From assembly GCA_046496815.1 (NCBI GenBank), contig JAWOGN010000127.1, positions 1 to 6,018 of the forward strand: a DNA stretch of 6,018 nt, written 5' to 3'. The translations under genes were made by a program, and so were the position numbers. Shown here one piece after another: positions 1 to 5,531 of this stretch. The notes under the pieces were generated by a model that was not told the origin of the DNA, made no database searches, and saw only the letters and a program-made list of their open reading frames with translations. Each line of letters opens with the position of its first letter. The stretch's first letter is position 1. This DNA is from JAWOGN01 sp046496815 (GTDB taxonomy: Bacteria; Desulfobacterota; DSM-4660; Desulfatiglandales; Desulfatiglandaceae).

Positions 1-1309
1 TCTCGAACCCCTCGACGACCTCGACCTTTCTATTCTTCATCAATTCGGTTGCCTCAGCACACACTTCCTTAAGAAGGGTATCGAGTTGGATGAATTCCCT
101 TTTGATCTCCTCCGTCATGTATAAGGACTCCAGTCGTCTCAGAATTTTTTGTCGGATCGTTTTGGCACCCTCCTTCAAAGGCTCATCTTCACATTCTTCC
201 AGCAGACCCAGGGCTGCTTCAATAAAATGCAAGATCCTTTCCCGTTCCTGCACCGGCCTGTCATTCAGAATGTCATCGATTTCCTCTCGCAGGGCCTTCA
301 ATCGGGTAACACTGCGCCGGGCCCTCTGAACCCAATCCCGTATTTTGTTCAGGTCCGCACTTTCAACGGCGCTTGATATCCTCAATAAGGCGCCCTCAAT
401 GAGAGAAAGCGGAGTCCCCAATTCATGAGAAAGGTGGTTGATGATCCTTTCTCTGGCTTTCTCCAGTGCCTTCTTTTCCGTAATATCACGGGCGATGCCC
501 CTGAAACCAACCGTTCCTCCTGTCTCATCCCTGACGATGGACACAGAGGTCTCCACATACCTTTTCTGTCCATCCTTCCTCAAAAGCTCCCAACCAAAGA
601 CCCGGGTGGGCTCCCCTGTGCTGTAAACCCGGTTGAACGTCTCATAGGCTGTTTTGGCGGTTTCTTCGCTCATGAATTTCCGGTTATTCAAGCCTCTCAA
701 CGCTTCCGGAGAATATCCGAGGATCCTGCACATGGAATCATTGAAAAAAACCATATTTCCTGTGAGATCCACTTCAAAGTAACCATCGGCGATGCTCTGA
801 AGGATCGTCCGATACTTCTCCTCACTTTCTTCAAGCGCCTGTCTCGTCAACCAGCGTTCAGTGACATCCCGCGCGATGCCCCGGAACCCTACCCCGGTTC
901 CGTCACGATCTCGTATCAGAGACGTGGACAGTTCCACGATGCATTTCGTTCCATCCTTCTGAATAACTTCGTAATCATTAATCTTTGAAGGTTCGCCTGT
1001 GCGATAAATCCTGTTGAATATCTCATACATCCGCTTTGCCGTGGCAGGCTCCGTGTAATCCCTGTAGTTCATCCCCCGGAGTTCTGCTTCAGAATATCCT
1101 GTCATCCTGCACAAAGCGTTATTAAAGAAACTCATTTCGCCCGAAAGATCGACTTCAAAGTAACTGTCCTCTATGGTTTCAAGGATGGTTTTGTATCTGG
1201 TTTCGTTTTCCTGAAGGGCCTGTTCCTTTTGCTTTCGTTCTCGCACTTTCCGGCGTAAGGTATCTGTTGTGGGCTGAGCGATACAGACGACTGAAAATAT
1301 CTTTTTCAT
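1..1309 (-). CDS. Tandem-PAS sensor histidine kinase, C-terminus cut by the window edge
   Basis: Sensor kinase of a two-component system. Reading leftward from ATG at 1309-1307, 436 codons are open to the edge. The predicted order is a short charged helix (residues about 18-38), PAS 1 (about 37-152), PAS 2 (about 163-279) and a HisKA segment from about 283. The H-box reads NHLSHELGTPLSL, with the phospho-accepting histidine at residue 295; the usual Arg after Glu-Leu is Gly. About 100 helical, charged residues follow, and the frame leaves the window where the N-box and ATPase domain would begin. There is no transmembrane segment or signal peptide, so a cytoplasmic sensor is likely. An in-frame stop lies at 1330-1328, so this is the first possible ATG; its ribosome site is weak, and GTG at codon 22 is an alternative. 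The PAS ligand cannot be told. The receiver gene at 1537-2007 is the obvious candidate partner (inference). Confidence 0.9.
   Translation of the reverse strand, partial: MKKIFSVVCIAQPTTDTLRRKVRERKQKEQALQENETRYKTILETIEDSYFEVDLSGEMSFFNNALCRMTGYSEAELRGMNYRDYTEPATAKRMYEIFNRIYRTGEPSKINDYEVIQKDGTKCIVELSTSLIRDRDGTGVGFRGIARDVTERWLTRQALEESEEKYRTILQSIADGYFEVDLTGNMVFFNDSMCRILGYSPEALRGLNNRKFMSEETAKTAYETFNRVYSTGEPTRVFGWELLRKDGQKRYVETSVSIVRDETGGTVGFRGIARDITEKKALEKARERIINHLSHELGTPLSLIEGALLRISSAVESADLNKIRDWVQRARRSVTRLKALREEIDDILNDRPVQERERILHFIEAALGLLEECEDEPLKEGAKTIRQKILRRLESLYMTEEIKREFIQLDTLLKEVCAEATELMKNRKVEVVEGFE
473..1195 (-). repeat. Two tandem PAS-coding units within the kinase gene
   Basis: PAS 1 is encoded at 1195-854 and PAS 2 at 814-473. 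Both are 114 residues and align without gaps. By hand count 63 of 114 residues are identical, including YFEVDL, the GYS and LRG blocks, TGEP and VGFRGIARD. This looks like an internal duplication of one PAS domain that has since diverged. The region between the units is a short linker helix. Confidence 0.8.
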
Positions 1310-1419
1310 GGCAGCGATAGCGCCTTTTCATCGTATGGACATATGCGTTCATTCATACGGAACTCGTAGTAAGATCCGAGCAAATCCCCGTCATTCTTAT
1401 GAAGCACTTCAGTGGTATT

Positions 1420-1479
1420 TCAGAGAATCGTGGCGAGTGACACAAGCCCTGCTGTAAACCGTATGATTGTCTCGACGTG
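1420..1479 (-). pseudogene. Possible relic of a DUF2892 (YgaP-type) small membrane protein gene
   Basis: Read leftward, codons from 1476 to 1423 give VETIIRFTAGLVSLATIL, followed by TGA at 1422-1420. From memory, this matches the conserved opening of DUF2892 proteins, which begin with a short charged stretch and then I/V-R-F-x-A-G-L leading into a hydrophobic helix. Those proteins are usually 60-70 residues with two membrane helices; here the frame ends after the first half helix. A strong ribosome site, GGAGGG, lies just upstream at 1488-1483, but no ATG, GTG or TTG sits at the expected start; the codon there is CAC. In a neighbouring frame further on, a stretch with FIRMTGICSDL faintly recalls the family's later FTGFCP motif, as if the middle had been deleted. 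The call rests on one short motif. Confidence 0.4.
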
Positions 1480-1536
1480 TCTCCCTCCTTTTTGGGCAAG
1501 AATAGATCTTCATGTGATCGACACTCCGGTATCGCT

Positions 1537-2007
1537 TCAATAGAAAATGAAATTATGAACTGCGGTATCCAGACTCCCCATCCCGGATGCCCGTGTCAAC
1601 TTCCAAAAATAACGCTTGTATCTCCTTAAAAAACCTGCATCGAGTGCCTCACGTATCCTGGGCCTGACCTGTCGTATTTCATTTCGAGGAACTATACCCT
1701 TATGTCCAGAAGCGACATGACGAACCTTCGTTGTGGTGTCAGTTTTATCCTCAGTAATGAGCAGCATCCGACATCCGCGCCCTGAAACCAGATCGACGAC
1801 TTCGGATCCGGGCTTCTTTTCCATATCCAGAATCACCACATCGTAAGTATACATTTGTATCATCTCACGCGCTGGCTCAAAACCGTTAGCCGTATCCACC
1901 CAGCATTCGGGATAGTTCTCCAGGATTTCCCTTTCTAAAATGGAAAGAAAAGTGACATCACCGTCGACCGCTAGTATCCGCTTATTCTTAATGGTCAAAT
2001 CTTTCAT
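1537..2007 (-). CDS. Single-domain response regulator with atypical receiver
   Basis: A 156-residue protein made of one receiver domain (residues about 8-125) and a basic, aromatic tail, with no DNA-binding or output domain. The fold signature is visible: ILAVDGD after strand 1 (residues 11-17), VVILDM with the putative phospho-acceptor Asp61, LLIT with Thr85, and GIVPR with Arg108 at the end. Compared with CheY, the second acidic residue of the DD pair is Gly16 and the conserved Lys is Arg108, so magnesium binding and phosphorylation may be weak or absent. The tail (GFLRRYKRYFWKL, then a short end) recalls stand-alone receivers common in Desulfobacterota that end in Trp/Phe-rich motifs. The start ATG at 2007 is supported by a purine-rich GGGGGGAGG just upstream. 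It lies ahead of the histidine kinase on the same strand and is divergent from the Crp-like gene. Confidence 0.85.
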   Translation of the reverse strand: MKDLTIKNKRILAVDGDVTFLSILEREILENYPECWVDTANGFEPAREMIQMYTYDVVILDMEKKPGSEVVDLVSGRGCRMLLITEDKTDTTTKVRHVASGHKGIVPRNEIRQVRPRIREALDAGFLRRYKRYFWKLTRASGMGSLDTAVHNFIFY

Positions 2008-2047
2008 GCCTCCCCCCTTCTTCTTTGTGGATATCCGCCTTCCATCA

Positions 2048-2063
2048 ACTGTGGGTACACAGT
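2048..2063. promoter_or_regulatory. Perfect dyad ACTGTG-GGTA-CACAGT in the response-regulator leader
   Basis: A six-base perfect inverted repeat with a four-base centre lies 41 bases upstream of the response-regulator start. Its TGTG/CACA halves resemble Crp-family half-sites, but they are about four bases closer than in TGTGA-N6-TCACA. It could be an operator or a small RNA hairpin in the 5' leader; the sequence alone does not decide. Confidence 0.35.
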
Positions 2064-2143
2064 CGAAAAACGAGAGAAACTGCTTTGGACGGCAAATTAT
2101 CGAAAAAAAATTTGGATGTATGTATATATGGTCACGGATTTAC

Positions 2144-2159
2144 TGTGCGTTGGTTAACA
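2144..2159. promoter_or_regulatory. Candidate Crp-family binding site
   Basis: TGTGC-GTTGGT-TAACA matches TGTGA-N6-TCACA at 8 of 10 positions with exact spacing. The neighbouring regulator keeps the Arg-Glu...Arg recognition residues of CRP (see 2317-3069), which makes a TGTGA-type target plausible. A match this good is expected by chance roughly once in ten such regions, so it is only a candidate. It overlaps the left arm of the long inverted repeat. Confidence 0.3.
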
Positions 2160-2230
2160 TTCGGCAGTTTTTCTTTGCCATTCTTAAGTGCAGAGGAAAT
2201 TACCTTGCTCGCAGGCTGCCGGAATGTTAA
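2154..2230. repeat. Long imperfect inverted repeat with a 48-base spacer
   Basis: The left arm TTAACATTCGGCAG (2154-2167) pairs with the right arm CTGCCGGAATGTTAA (2216-2230), with one extra base in the right arm. The spacer is 2168-2215. This could fold as a stem-loop in a transcript of the Crp-like gene, or serve as paired operator sites. No target-site duplication or transposase is seen, so a mobile-element reading is not supported. Confidence 0.6.
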
Positions 2231-2233
2231 AAC
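2205..2233 (+). promoter_or_regulatory. Weak candidate promoter for the Crp-like gene
   Basis: TTGCTC (2205-2210), a 17-base spacer and TAAAAC (2228-2233) match the sigma70 hexamers at 3 of 6 and 4 of 6 positions. The right arm of the inverted repeat fills the spacer, so a protein bound there would block polymerase. This is the best arrangement I can find on this strand, but the match is weak. Confidence 0.25.
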
Positions 2234-2316
2234 TCCATCGTCGGCTTTGCTTATGGGAGAGGCGTCATTTCAGGATTGAAACAGCACAGGATTGGTAAGC
2301 GTCAGGAGGAGGACCT

Positions 2317-3069
2317 ATGGGGCCGACACCAATTGCAGATGACATTCTTTTAAAGCGCACCGCATTTCTTCGGAAAGTTGAACCTTTCTCTCAGCTGGGA
2401 GAGCGTGATCTCAATATTCTGGCCGGAAATTTCCGTTCTCGGAAATACAAGCCAAAGGAGGTTATTTTTCACCAGGGAGATGACAGTCATGTTCTCTATG
2501 TAGTTATGAAAGGTAAACTGCGGATTTTCAGTATTAGCCCCGCCGGTAACGAAACATCAGTTCGCATTTTTTCTGTGTATGACATGATCGGCGAGTTTGC
2601 TGCCATTGACGGTCGGCCGAGGTCGACCACTGCACAAGCAGTGGAAGCGTGCGTTTTGCTGGAGATGACACAGCGGCGGTTTTTGCAATGTCTGAGCGAG
2701 ATGCCGGAGCTTGCCATGGGGCTGATCAAACTCTTGGTGGAAAAACTTCGTTGGACGACCGCATACGCAGAAACAATCGCCCAGTACGACACGGCGGGTC
2801 GGTTGCTGCATATTCTTCTGAACTATAATGAAGCGCTGGGTAAAGCGGTAGTGGTCGGTGAGCGTTATGAAATGGATCTTTTTATGAATCAAAGCGATCT
2901 CGCTTCCCTGGTCGGTGCGAGGCGGGAGTGGGTGAATCGGATCCTACAGGATTGGAGGCATCGGGGCCTTATTGAATACAAGCGCGGCAAAATCACAATT
3001 CTTGACCTGCGTGCCGTCGAGCAAGAGCGGGACCGGAGGATGGAACTTTATGCGGACGACGACTGGTAA
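2317..3069 (+). CDS. Crp/Fnr-family transcriptional regulator
   Basis: A 250-residue DNA-binding regulator of usual family length. The cyclic-nucleotide-binding beta-barrel spans about 18-125, with the phosphate-binding cassette GEFAAIDGRPRSTTAQA at 92-108 retaining the Gly-Glu and Arg-Ser pairs of CRP. The dimerisation helix is about 130-157. The winged helix-turn-helix is about 188-230, with NQSDLASLVGARREWVNRIL as its core. The recognition helix keeps Arg203, Glu204 and Arg208, equivalent to CRP Arg180, Glu181 and Arg185, which read TGTGA half-sites. The only cysteines (112 and 125) do not form an FNR-type cluster motif, so oxygen sensing by an iron-sulfur cluster is unlikely. The ligand may be cAMP or another nucleotide; unproven. 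The start is well supported by AGGAGGAGG at 2304-2312, four bases before ATG. It is divergent from the two-component block, which it may regulate (inference). Confidence 0.93.
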   Translation: MGPTPIADDILLKRTAFLRKVEPFSQLGERDLNILAGNFRSRKYKPKEVIFHQGDDSHVLYVVMKGKLRIFSISPAGNETSVRIFSVYDMIGEFAAIDGRPRSTTAQAVEACVLLEMTQRRFLQCLSEMPELAMGLIKLLVEKLRWTTAYAETIAQYDTAGRLLHILLNYNEALGKAVVVGERYEMDLFMNQSDLASLVGARREWVNRILQDWRHRGLIEYKRGKITILDLRAVEQERDRRMELYADDDW

Positions 3070-3323
3070 ACCGAGGCCATGTGGGTAAACGGGTTTCAAC
3101 GTTCCAAGTATCAAGAAATTCGATCCAATCTACTGTTATCGTGACGTCATCACATTCCTCTCGTGTGCAGCGACTTCAAGTATAAGACGGTTCCCCACAT
3201 TACGCTCAAGTCCATTGCCCGGTCCGGGATTGCGGCCTTCTGAAAGAGATCCCAACGGCCCATATTGCATACTTTCAAAAATCTAAAATTTCCGTAATTT
3301 GAGCTTTCAAGAATTTGAAGCCC
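3070..3323. other. Intergenic gap between the Crp-like gene and the methyltransferase
   Basis: I see no gene here. There is a TGACGTCA palindrome (3142-3149) and a small CCCGG-T-CCGGG hairpin near 3218, neither followed by a T run, so no intrinsic terminator is evident after the Crp-like gene. The last 60 bases are AT-rich and probably carry the methyltransferase promoter, but no convincing -35/-10 pair stands out. Confidence 0.5.
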
Positions 3324-4052
3324 ATGAAACCATCCAATCCTTTCAAAGTCAAACCGGGGCCGAAGGAGCGCATGGATCTTTTTTTGGAGGGCCGCTTGAA
3401 ACTTATCCAATCCAGAGAAGGATATAGATTCTCGATCGATGCAGTCTTGCTGTCGGAATTTGTGACGATTCGGCCGCGAGATACCGTGGTTGATTTCGGC
3501 ACGGGCTGTGGGGTAATCCCGTTGATGCTGCTCGTGACGAAACCGGCGGGATATGCATTCGGATTGGAGATCCAGGCGGAACTTGCGTCTCAGGCAATGC
3601 GCAATGCGCTTTTAAATGGGCTGGACCAAAAAATGAAAGTCATCTTGGGCGACATCAAGAACCCGCCCCTTGTCGAAAAATGCGCGGATGTGGTCATCTG
3701 TAATCCCCCGTACCGCCAGGTGAAAGACGGGCGCATCAATCCCGACGTTCGCAAGGCGATTGCGCGACACGAGATCATGGCCTCTTTAGACGACATACTG
3801 CGTGCGGCCAAGCGCCTGCTTAAAAAAAAAGGGCGATTGGCCCTCATTTATCCGTCAGTTCGCCTCGTGGATGTTTTGGGGGCGATGCGCCGCTTCGAAC
3901 TGGAGCCCAAGACGATTCAATTCATCCATCCCGATTTAAAATCGGGTTCCAAGTTGGTCCTGATCGAGGCTGCCGTGAACGGAAAACCCGGTTTGGAAAT
4001 ACGGGCGCCGATTCTGGGACAGGGAAGCTTTTCTATCTTGGGCCGACTCTAA
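3324..4052 (+). CDS. TrmN6-like tRNA1(Val) A37 N6-methyltransferase family protein
   Basis: A class I SAM-dependent methyltransferase of 242 residues from this start. DxFGTGCGVIPL is motif I (residues about 57-67), GLEIQ the acidic loop after strand 2 (about 80-84), GDI precedes the target motif, and ICNPPY (125-130) is the N6-adenine catalytic motif. The preceding GYRFSIDAVLLSEF segment (about 33-46) and the RHE segment after NPPY (148-150) are typical of the TrmN6/YfiC family, which methylates A37 of tRNA1(Val). The exact substrate here is inferred from the family. The start is uncertain: TTG at 3315, ATG at 3324 with a weak GAAG, and ATG at 3372 with AAGGAG three bases upstream are all possible. 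The conserved part begins only near the last of these. The 3' end overlaps the convergent DUF721 gene by 20 bases. Confidence 0.85.
   Translation: MKPSNPFKVKPGPKERMDLFLEGRLKLIQSREGYRFSIDAVLLSEFVTIRPRDTVVDFGTGCGVIPLMLLVTKPAGYAFGLEIQAELASQAMRNALLNGLDQKMKVILGDIKNPPLVEKCADVVICNPPYRQVKDGRINPDVRKAIARHEIMASLDDILRAAKRLLKKKGRLALIYPSVRLVDVLGAMRRFELEPKTIQFIHPDLKSGSKLVLIEAAVNGKPGLEIRAPILGQGSFSILGRL
3363..3368 (+). promoter_or_regulatory. Strong internal ribosome-binding site suggesting a later methyltransferase start
   Basis: AAGGAG lies three bases before the in-frame ATG at 3372. It is better than anything ahead of ATG 3324, although the spacing is short. If used, it gives a 226-residue protein beginning MDLFLEGRLKL, close to where family similarity begins. 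Confidence 0.35.
3930..3946. repeat. Perfect palindrome CCCGATTT-A-AAATCGGG inside the methyltransferase gene
   Basis: Eight-base arms flank a single central base. It encodes PDLKSG near the C-terminus and does not disturb the frame or the expected length, so it may be chance or a small dispersed repeat. No second copy occurs in this window. Confidence 0.5.
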
Positions 4053-4341
4053 ATTCAATCCGCTCAACCGCTTTTCGACCCAGCGTCTTGTTGAGTTTTT
4101 CTCGAATGCTCTCTTCCATAAACTCCAGTTCTTGGAGCCAAATGGGATCTGAAACCGTGACCCTGAGCCTCCCTGTCTTAATCCATGAGGGGTGTGCATG
4201 CTTTGAAACGGCGGGTCCAACGACCTCCTCCCAGACCTTCCAAATGTTTGCATCATCGGGGTTAAAGGGTAACTCACCGCTTCGAAGCAGACTCGAAATC
4301 ACGTCTTTGAGCGGCGTCAATGTATCTTGACCTTTTTTCAT
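4033..4341 (-). CDS. DUF721 (DciA-like) protein, short form
   Basis: A 102-residue protein of the DUF721 family. The family pattern is clear: TPLKDVISSLLR (residues 9-20), IWKVWEEVVGPAVSKHAHP (33-51), a strand-rich LRVTVSDPIWLQEL (59-72) and the closing IEFRVG (95-100). DciA, the studied member, helps load the replicative helicase DnaB in bacteria lacking DnaC. This copy has the DUF721 core and almost nothing after it, whereas longer members carry an extra C-terminal region, so a DciA role is likely but not shown. ATG at 4341 is chosen because GGGGAG lies just upstream (4350-4345) and family similarity starts soon after; ATG at 4362 and GTG at 4386 are alternatives. It converges on the methyltransferase gene, with the two coding ends overlapping by 20 bases, and is divergent from hflK. 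Confidence 0.8.
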   Translation of the reverse strand: MKKGQDTLTPLKDVISSLLRSGELPFNPDDANIWKVWEEVVGPAVSKHAHPSWIKTGRLRVTVSDPIWLQELEFMEESIREKLNKTLGRKAVERIEFRVGPR

Positions 4342-4362
4342 AAACTCCCCGTGGAGGTTCAT

Positions 4363-4381
4363 CCCTTGAAATCGACAAGGG
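4363..4381. repeat. Small inverted repeat upstream of the DUF721 gene
   Basis: CCCTTG-AAATCGA-CAAGGG has perfect six-base arms and a seven-base centre. It lies in the leader of the DUF721 gene, about 20 bases before the preferred start, and no T run follows on either strand. It could be an operator or a leader hairpin affecting translation; no function is shown. Confidence 0.4.
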
Positions 4382-4399
4382 TTCACCGAACATTAATTC

Positions 4400-4428
4400 T
4401 TGACGATACGGCGTTTTTCCTTTATGTT
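4400..4428 (+). promoter_or_regulatory. Sigma70-type promoter for hflKC
   Basis: TTGACG (4400-4405), a 17-base spacer and TATGTT (4423-4428) match the consensus hexamers at 5 of 6 and 4 of 6 positions. It lies in an AT-rich stretch with the -10 about 50 bases before the hflK start, in the gap between the divergent DUF721 and hflK genes. It is the best promoter match I found in the window. Confidence 0.6.
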
Positions 4429-4478
4429 TTAATTGCATTGACCTAAAAATAACAGAAAATTCTTAATGGAGCAACTAT

Positions 4479-5531
4479 ATGGCGTGGGATTGGGACAAAT
4501 TGCAGGGGCAGAGAAAGGCGGGACCCGGGGGCGGCGGCGGCGGACCGTCCGGGGTGGATGAAATTTTTGAAAAGATTCGGGGAGCGAAGGGAAAATTTCC
4601 GGGGGGTACGTGGATTATTGTTCTCGCCGTGATTGTCGTTTTGCTCGGCACCAGCTGTTTTTACACCGTAGCGGTCGATGAAGTGGGGATCGTCCAGAGG
4701 TTTGGAAAATACGTTAGAACATCACCGCCCGGCCTCAATTTCAAACTTCCCAGAGGCATTGAGAAGGCAACCACGGTCAAGGTACGCTTTGTCTTTAAGG
4801 AGGAATTCGGGTTTCGAACCCTTCAGGCAGGTGTTCAATCTCGATTTGCCGGCGACTCCGCTTACCTGGGCGAATCTTTAATGCTGACAGGCGACTTGAA
4901 TGTTGCGGTGGTACCGTGGATCGTACAGTATCGGATCAGCGATCCCTACAAGTATCTTTTTAAAGTTCGTGATCCAAAAAACACGTTGAGAGACCTGTCC
5001 GAGTCTTCCGTGCGGCTCGTCGTCGGCGACCGAAGTATTACCGAGGTTATCAGTAAGCGGAAAGAAATCGCCGATGAAGCGCAAGAACTCCTCCAGAAGG
5101 AACTGGACGAAGCGGAAACCGGTATTTCCGTTCGAACCATTGAAATGAAAAAGACGAACGTGCCCGAACCCGTTCAACCCTCCTTCAACGAGGTCAACCA
5201 GGCGGTGCAGGAAAAAGAGAAGCTTATCTATCAGGCGAGGGAGCAATACAACAAGGTGATTCCCGCGGCCAGAGGAAATGCCGAGAAAACCATTCGATCG
5301 GCTGATGGCTACGCGCTCGATCGGGTGAATCGAGCCAAAGGTGATGCCGCCAGATTCCTTTCCCTGTACGAGGAATATGCCAAAGCCGAAAACGTGACCC
5401 GGCGACGCCTCTATCTTGAAGCCATGCTTGAGGTGTTCCCCAAACTGGGGGACAAATACATCGTGGACGCGGATCAGGAGAATCTCCTCCCCCTGCTCAA
5501 CCTGGGGAAGTCCAAAGGAGCTGACAAATGA
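4479..5531 (+). CDS. hflK: HflK, membrane SPFH protein of the FtsH-modulating complex
   Basis: One subunit of the HflKC complex, which forms a cage around the membrane protease FtsH and modulates its activity. The 350 residues comprise a short cytoplasmic N-terminus with a six-glycine run (17-22) and VDEIFEKI, a single membrane helix (about 44-63), an SPFH/band-7 domain (about 64-235) opening with VAVDEVGIVQRFGKYV, and an Ala/Glu-rich coiled coil (about 190-310). The region with KEEFGFRTLQAGV and SLMLTGDLNV (107-141) is typical of the HflK branch. It is shorter than the 419-residue E. coli protein mainly because the Gly-rich N-terminus is reduced. GGAG at 4468-4471, seven bases before ATG, supports the start. 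Its stop overlaps the hflC start as ATGA, implying translational coupling. Confidence 0.95.
   Translation: MAWDWDKLQGQRKAGPGGGGGGPSGVDEIFEKIRGAKGKFPGGTWIIVLAVIVVLLGTSCFYTVAVDEVGIVQRFGKYVRTSPPGLNFKLPRGIEKATTVKVRFVFKEEFGFRTLQAGVQSRFAGDSAYLGESLMLTGDLNVAVVPWIVQYRISDPYKYLFKVRDPKNTLRDLSESSVRLVVGDRSITEVISKRKEIADEAQELLQKELDEAETGISVRTIEMKKTNVPEPVQPSFNEVNQAVQEKEKLIYQAREQYNKVIPAARGNAEKTIRSADGYALDRVNRAKGDAARFLSLYEEYAKAENVTRRRLYLEAMLEVFPKLGDKYIVDADQENLLPLLNLGKSKGADK

Larger units (their letters stand above)
2008..2316. other. Divergent intergenic control region
   Basis: This 309-base gap separates two divergently transcribed regulator genes. It is AT-rich in its middle, with an A8/T8 tract at 2103-2110 next to the TATATA-containing stretch near 2121-2130. 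On the minus strand GATAAT (2101-2096) could be a -10 box for the response regulator, but no good -35 is visible. Open frames here show no protein-like features and I take them as chance. The dyads and the candidate Crp site are listed separately. Confidence 0.7.

Noticed and set aside
425..988. A 187-codon plus-strand open frame opposite the kinase gene
   Set aside because: It is antisense to the clear PAS and H-box coding sequence, has no recognisable domain, and its composition reflects the opposite strand.
2154..2230. Inverted repeat as a MITE or insertion-sequence remnant
   Set aside because: The arms enclose only 48 bases, no flanking duplication is visible and there is no transposase nearby.
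2025..2279. Open frame of 84 codons in the divergent intergenic region
   Set aside because: No ribosome site, no domain-like pattern, and it runs through the dyads and AT-rich promoter sequence.
2317..3069. FNR-type oxygen sensor
   Set aside because: The N-terminal cysteine cluster of FNR is absent and the recognition helix resembles CRP rather than FNR.
3214..3230. CCCGG-T-CCGGG hairpin as a terminator for the Crp-like gene
   Set aside because: The stem is only five pairs, the loop is too small, no T run follows, and it lies about 150 bases past the stop codon.
3150..3410. Minus-strand open frame across the gap before the methyltransferase
   Set aside because: It overlaps the start of the methyltransferase and shows no family pattern or good ribosome site.
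4363..4381. Inverted repeat as an intrinsic terminator
   Set aside because: No T run on either strand, and it sits in the leader of a gene rather than after one.
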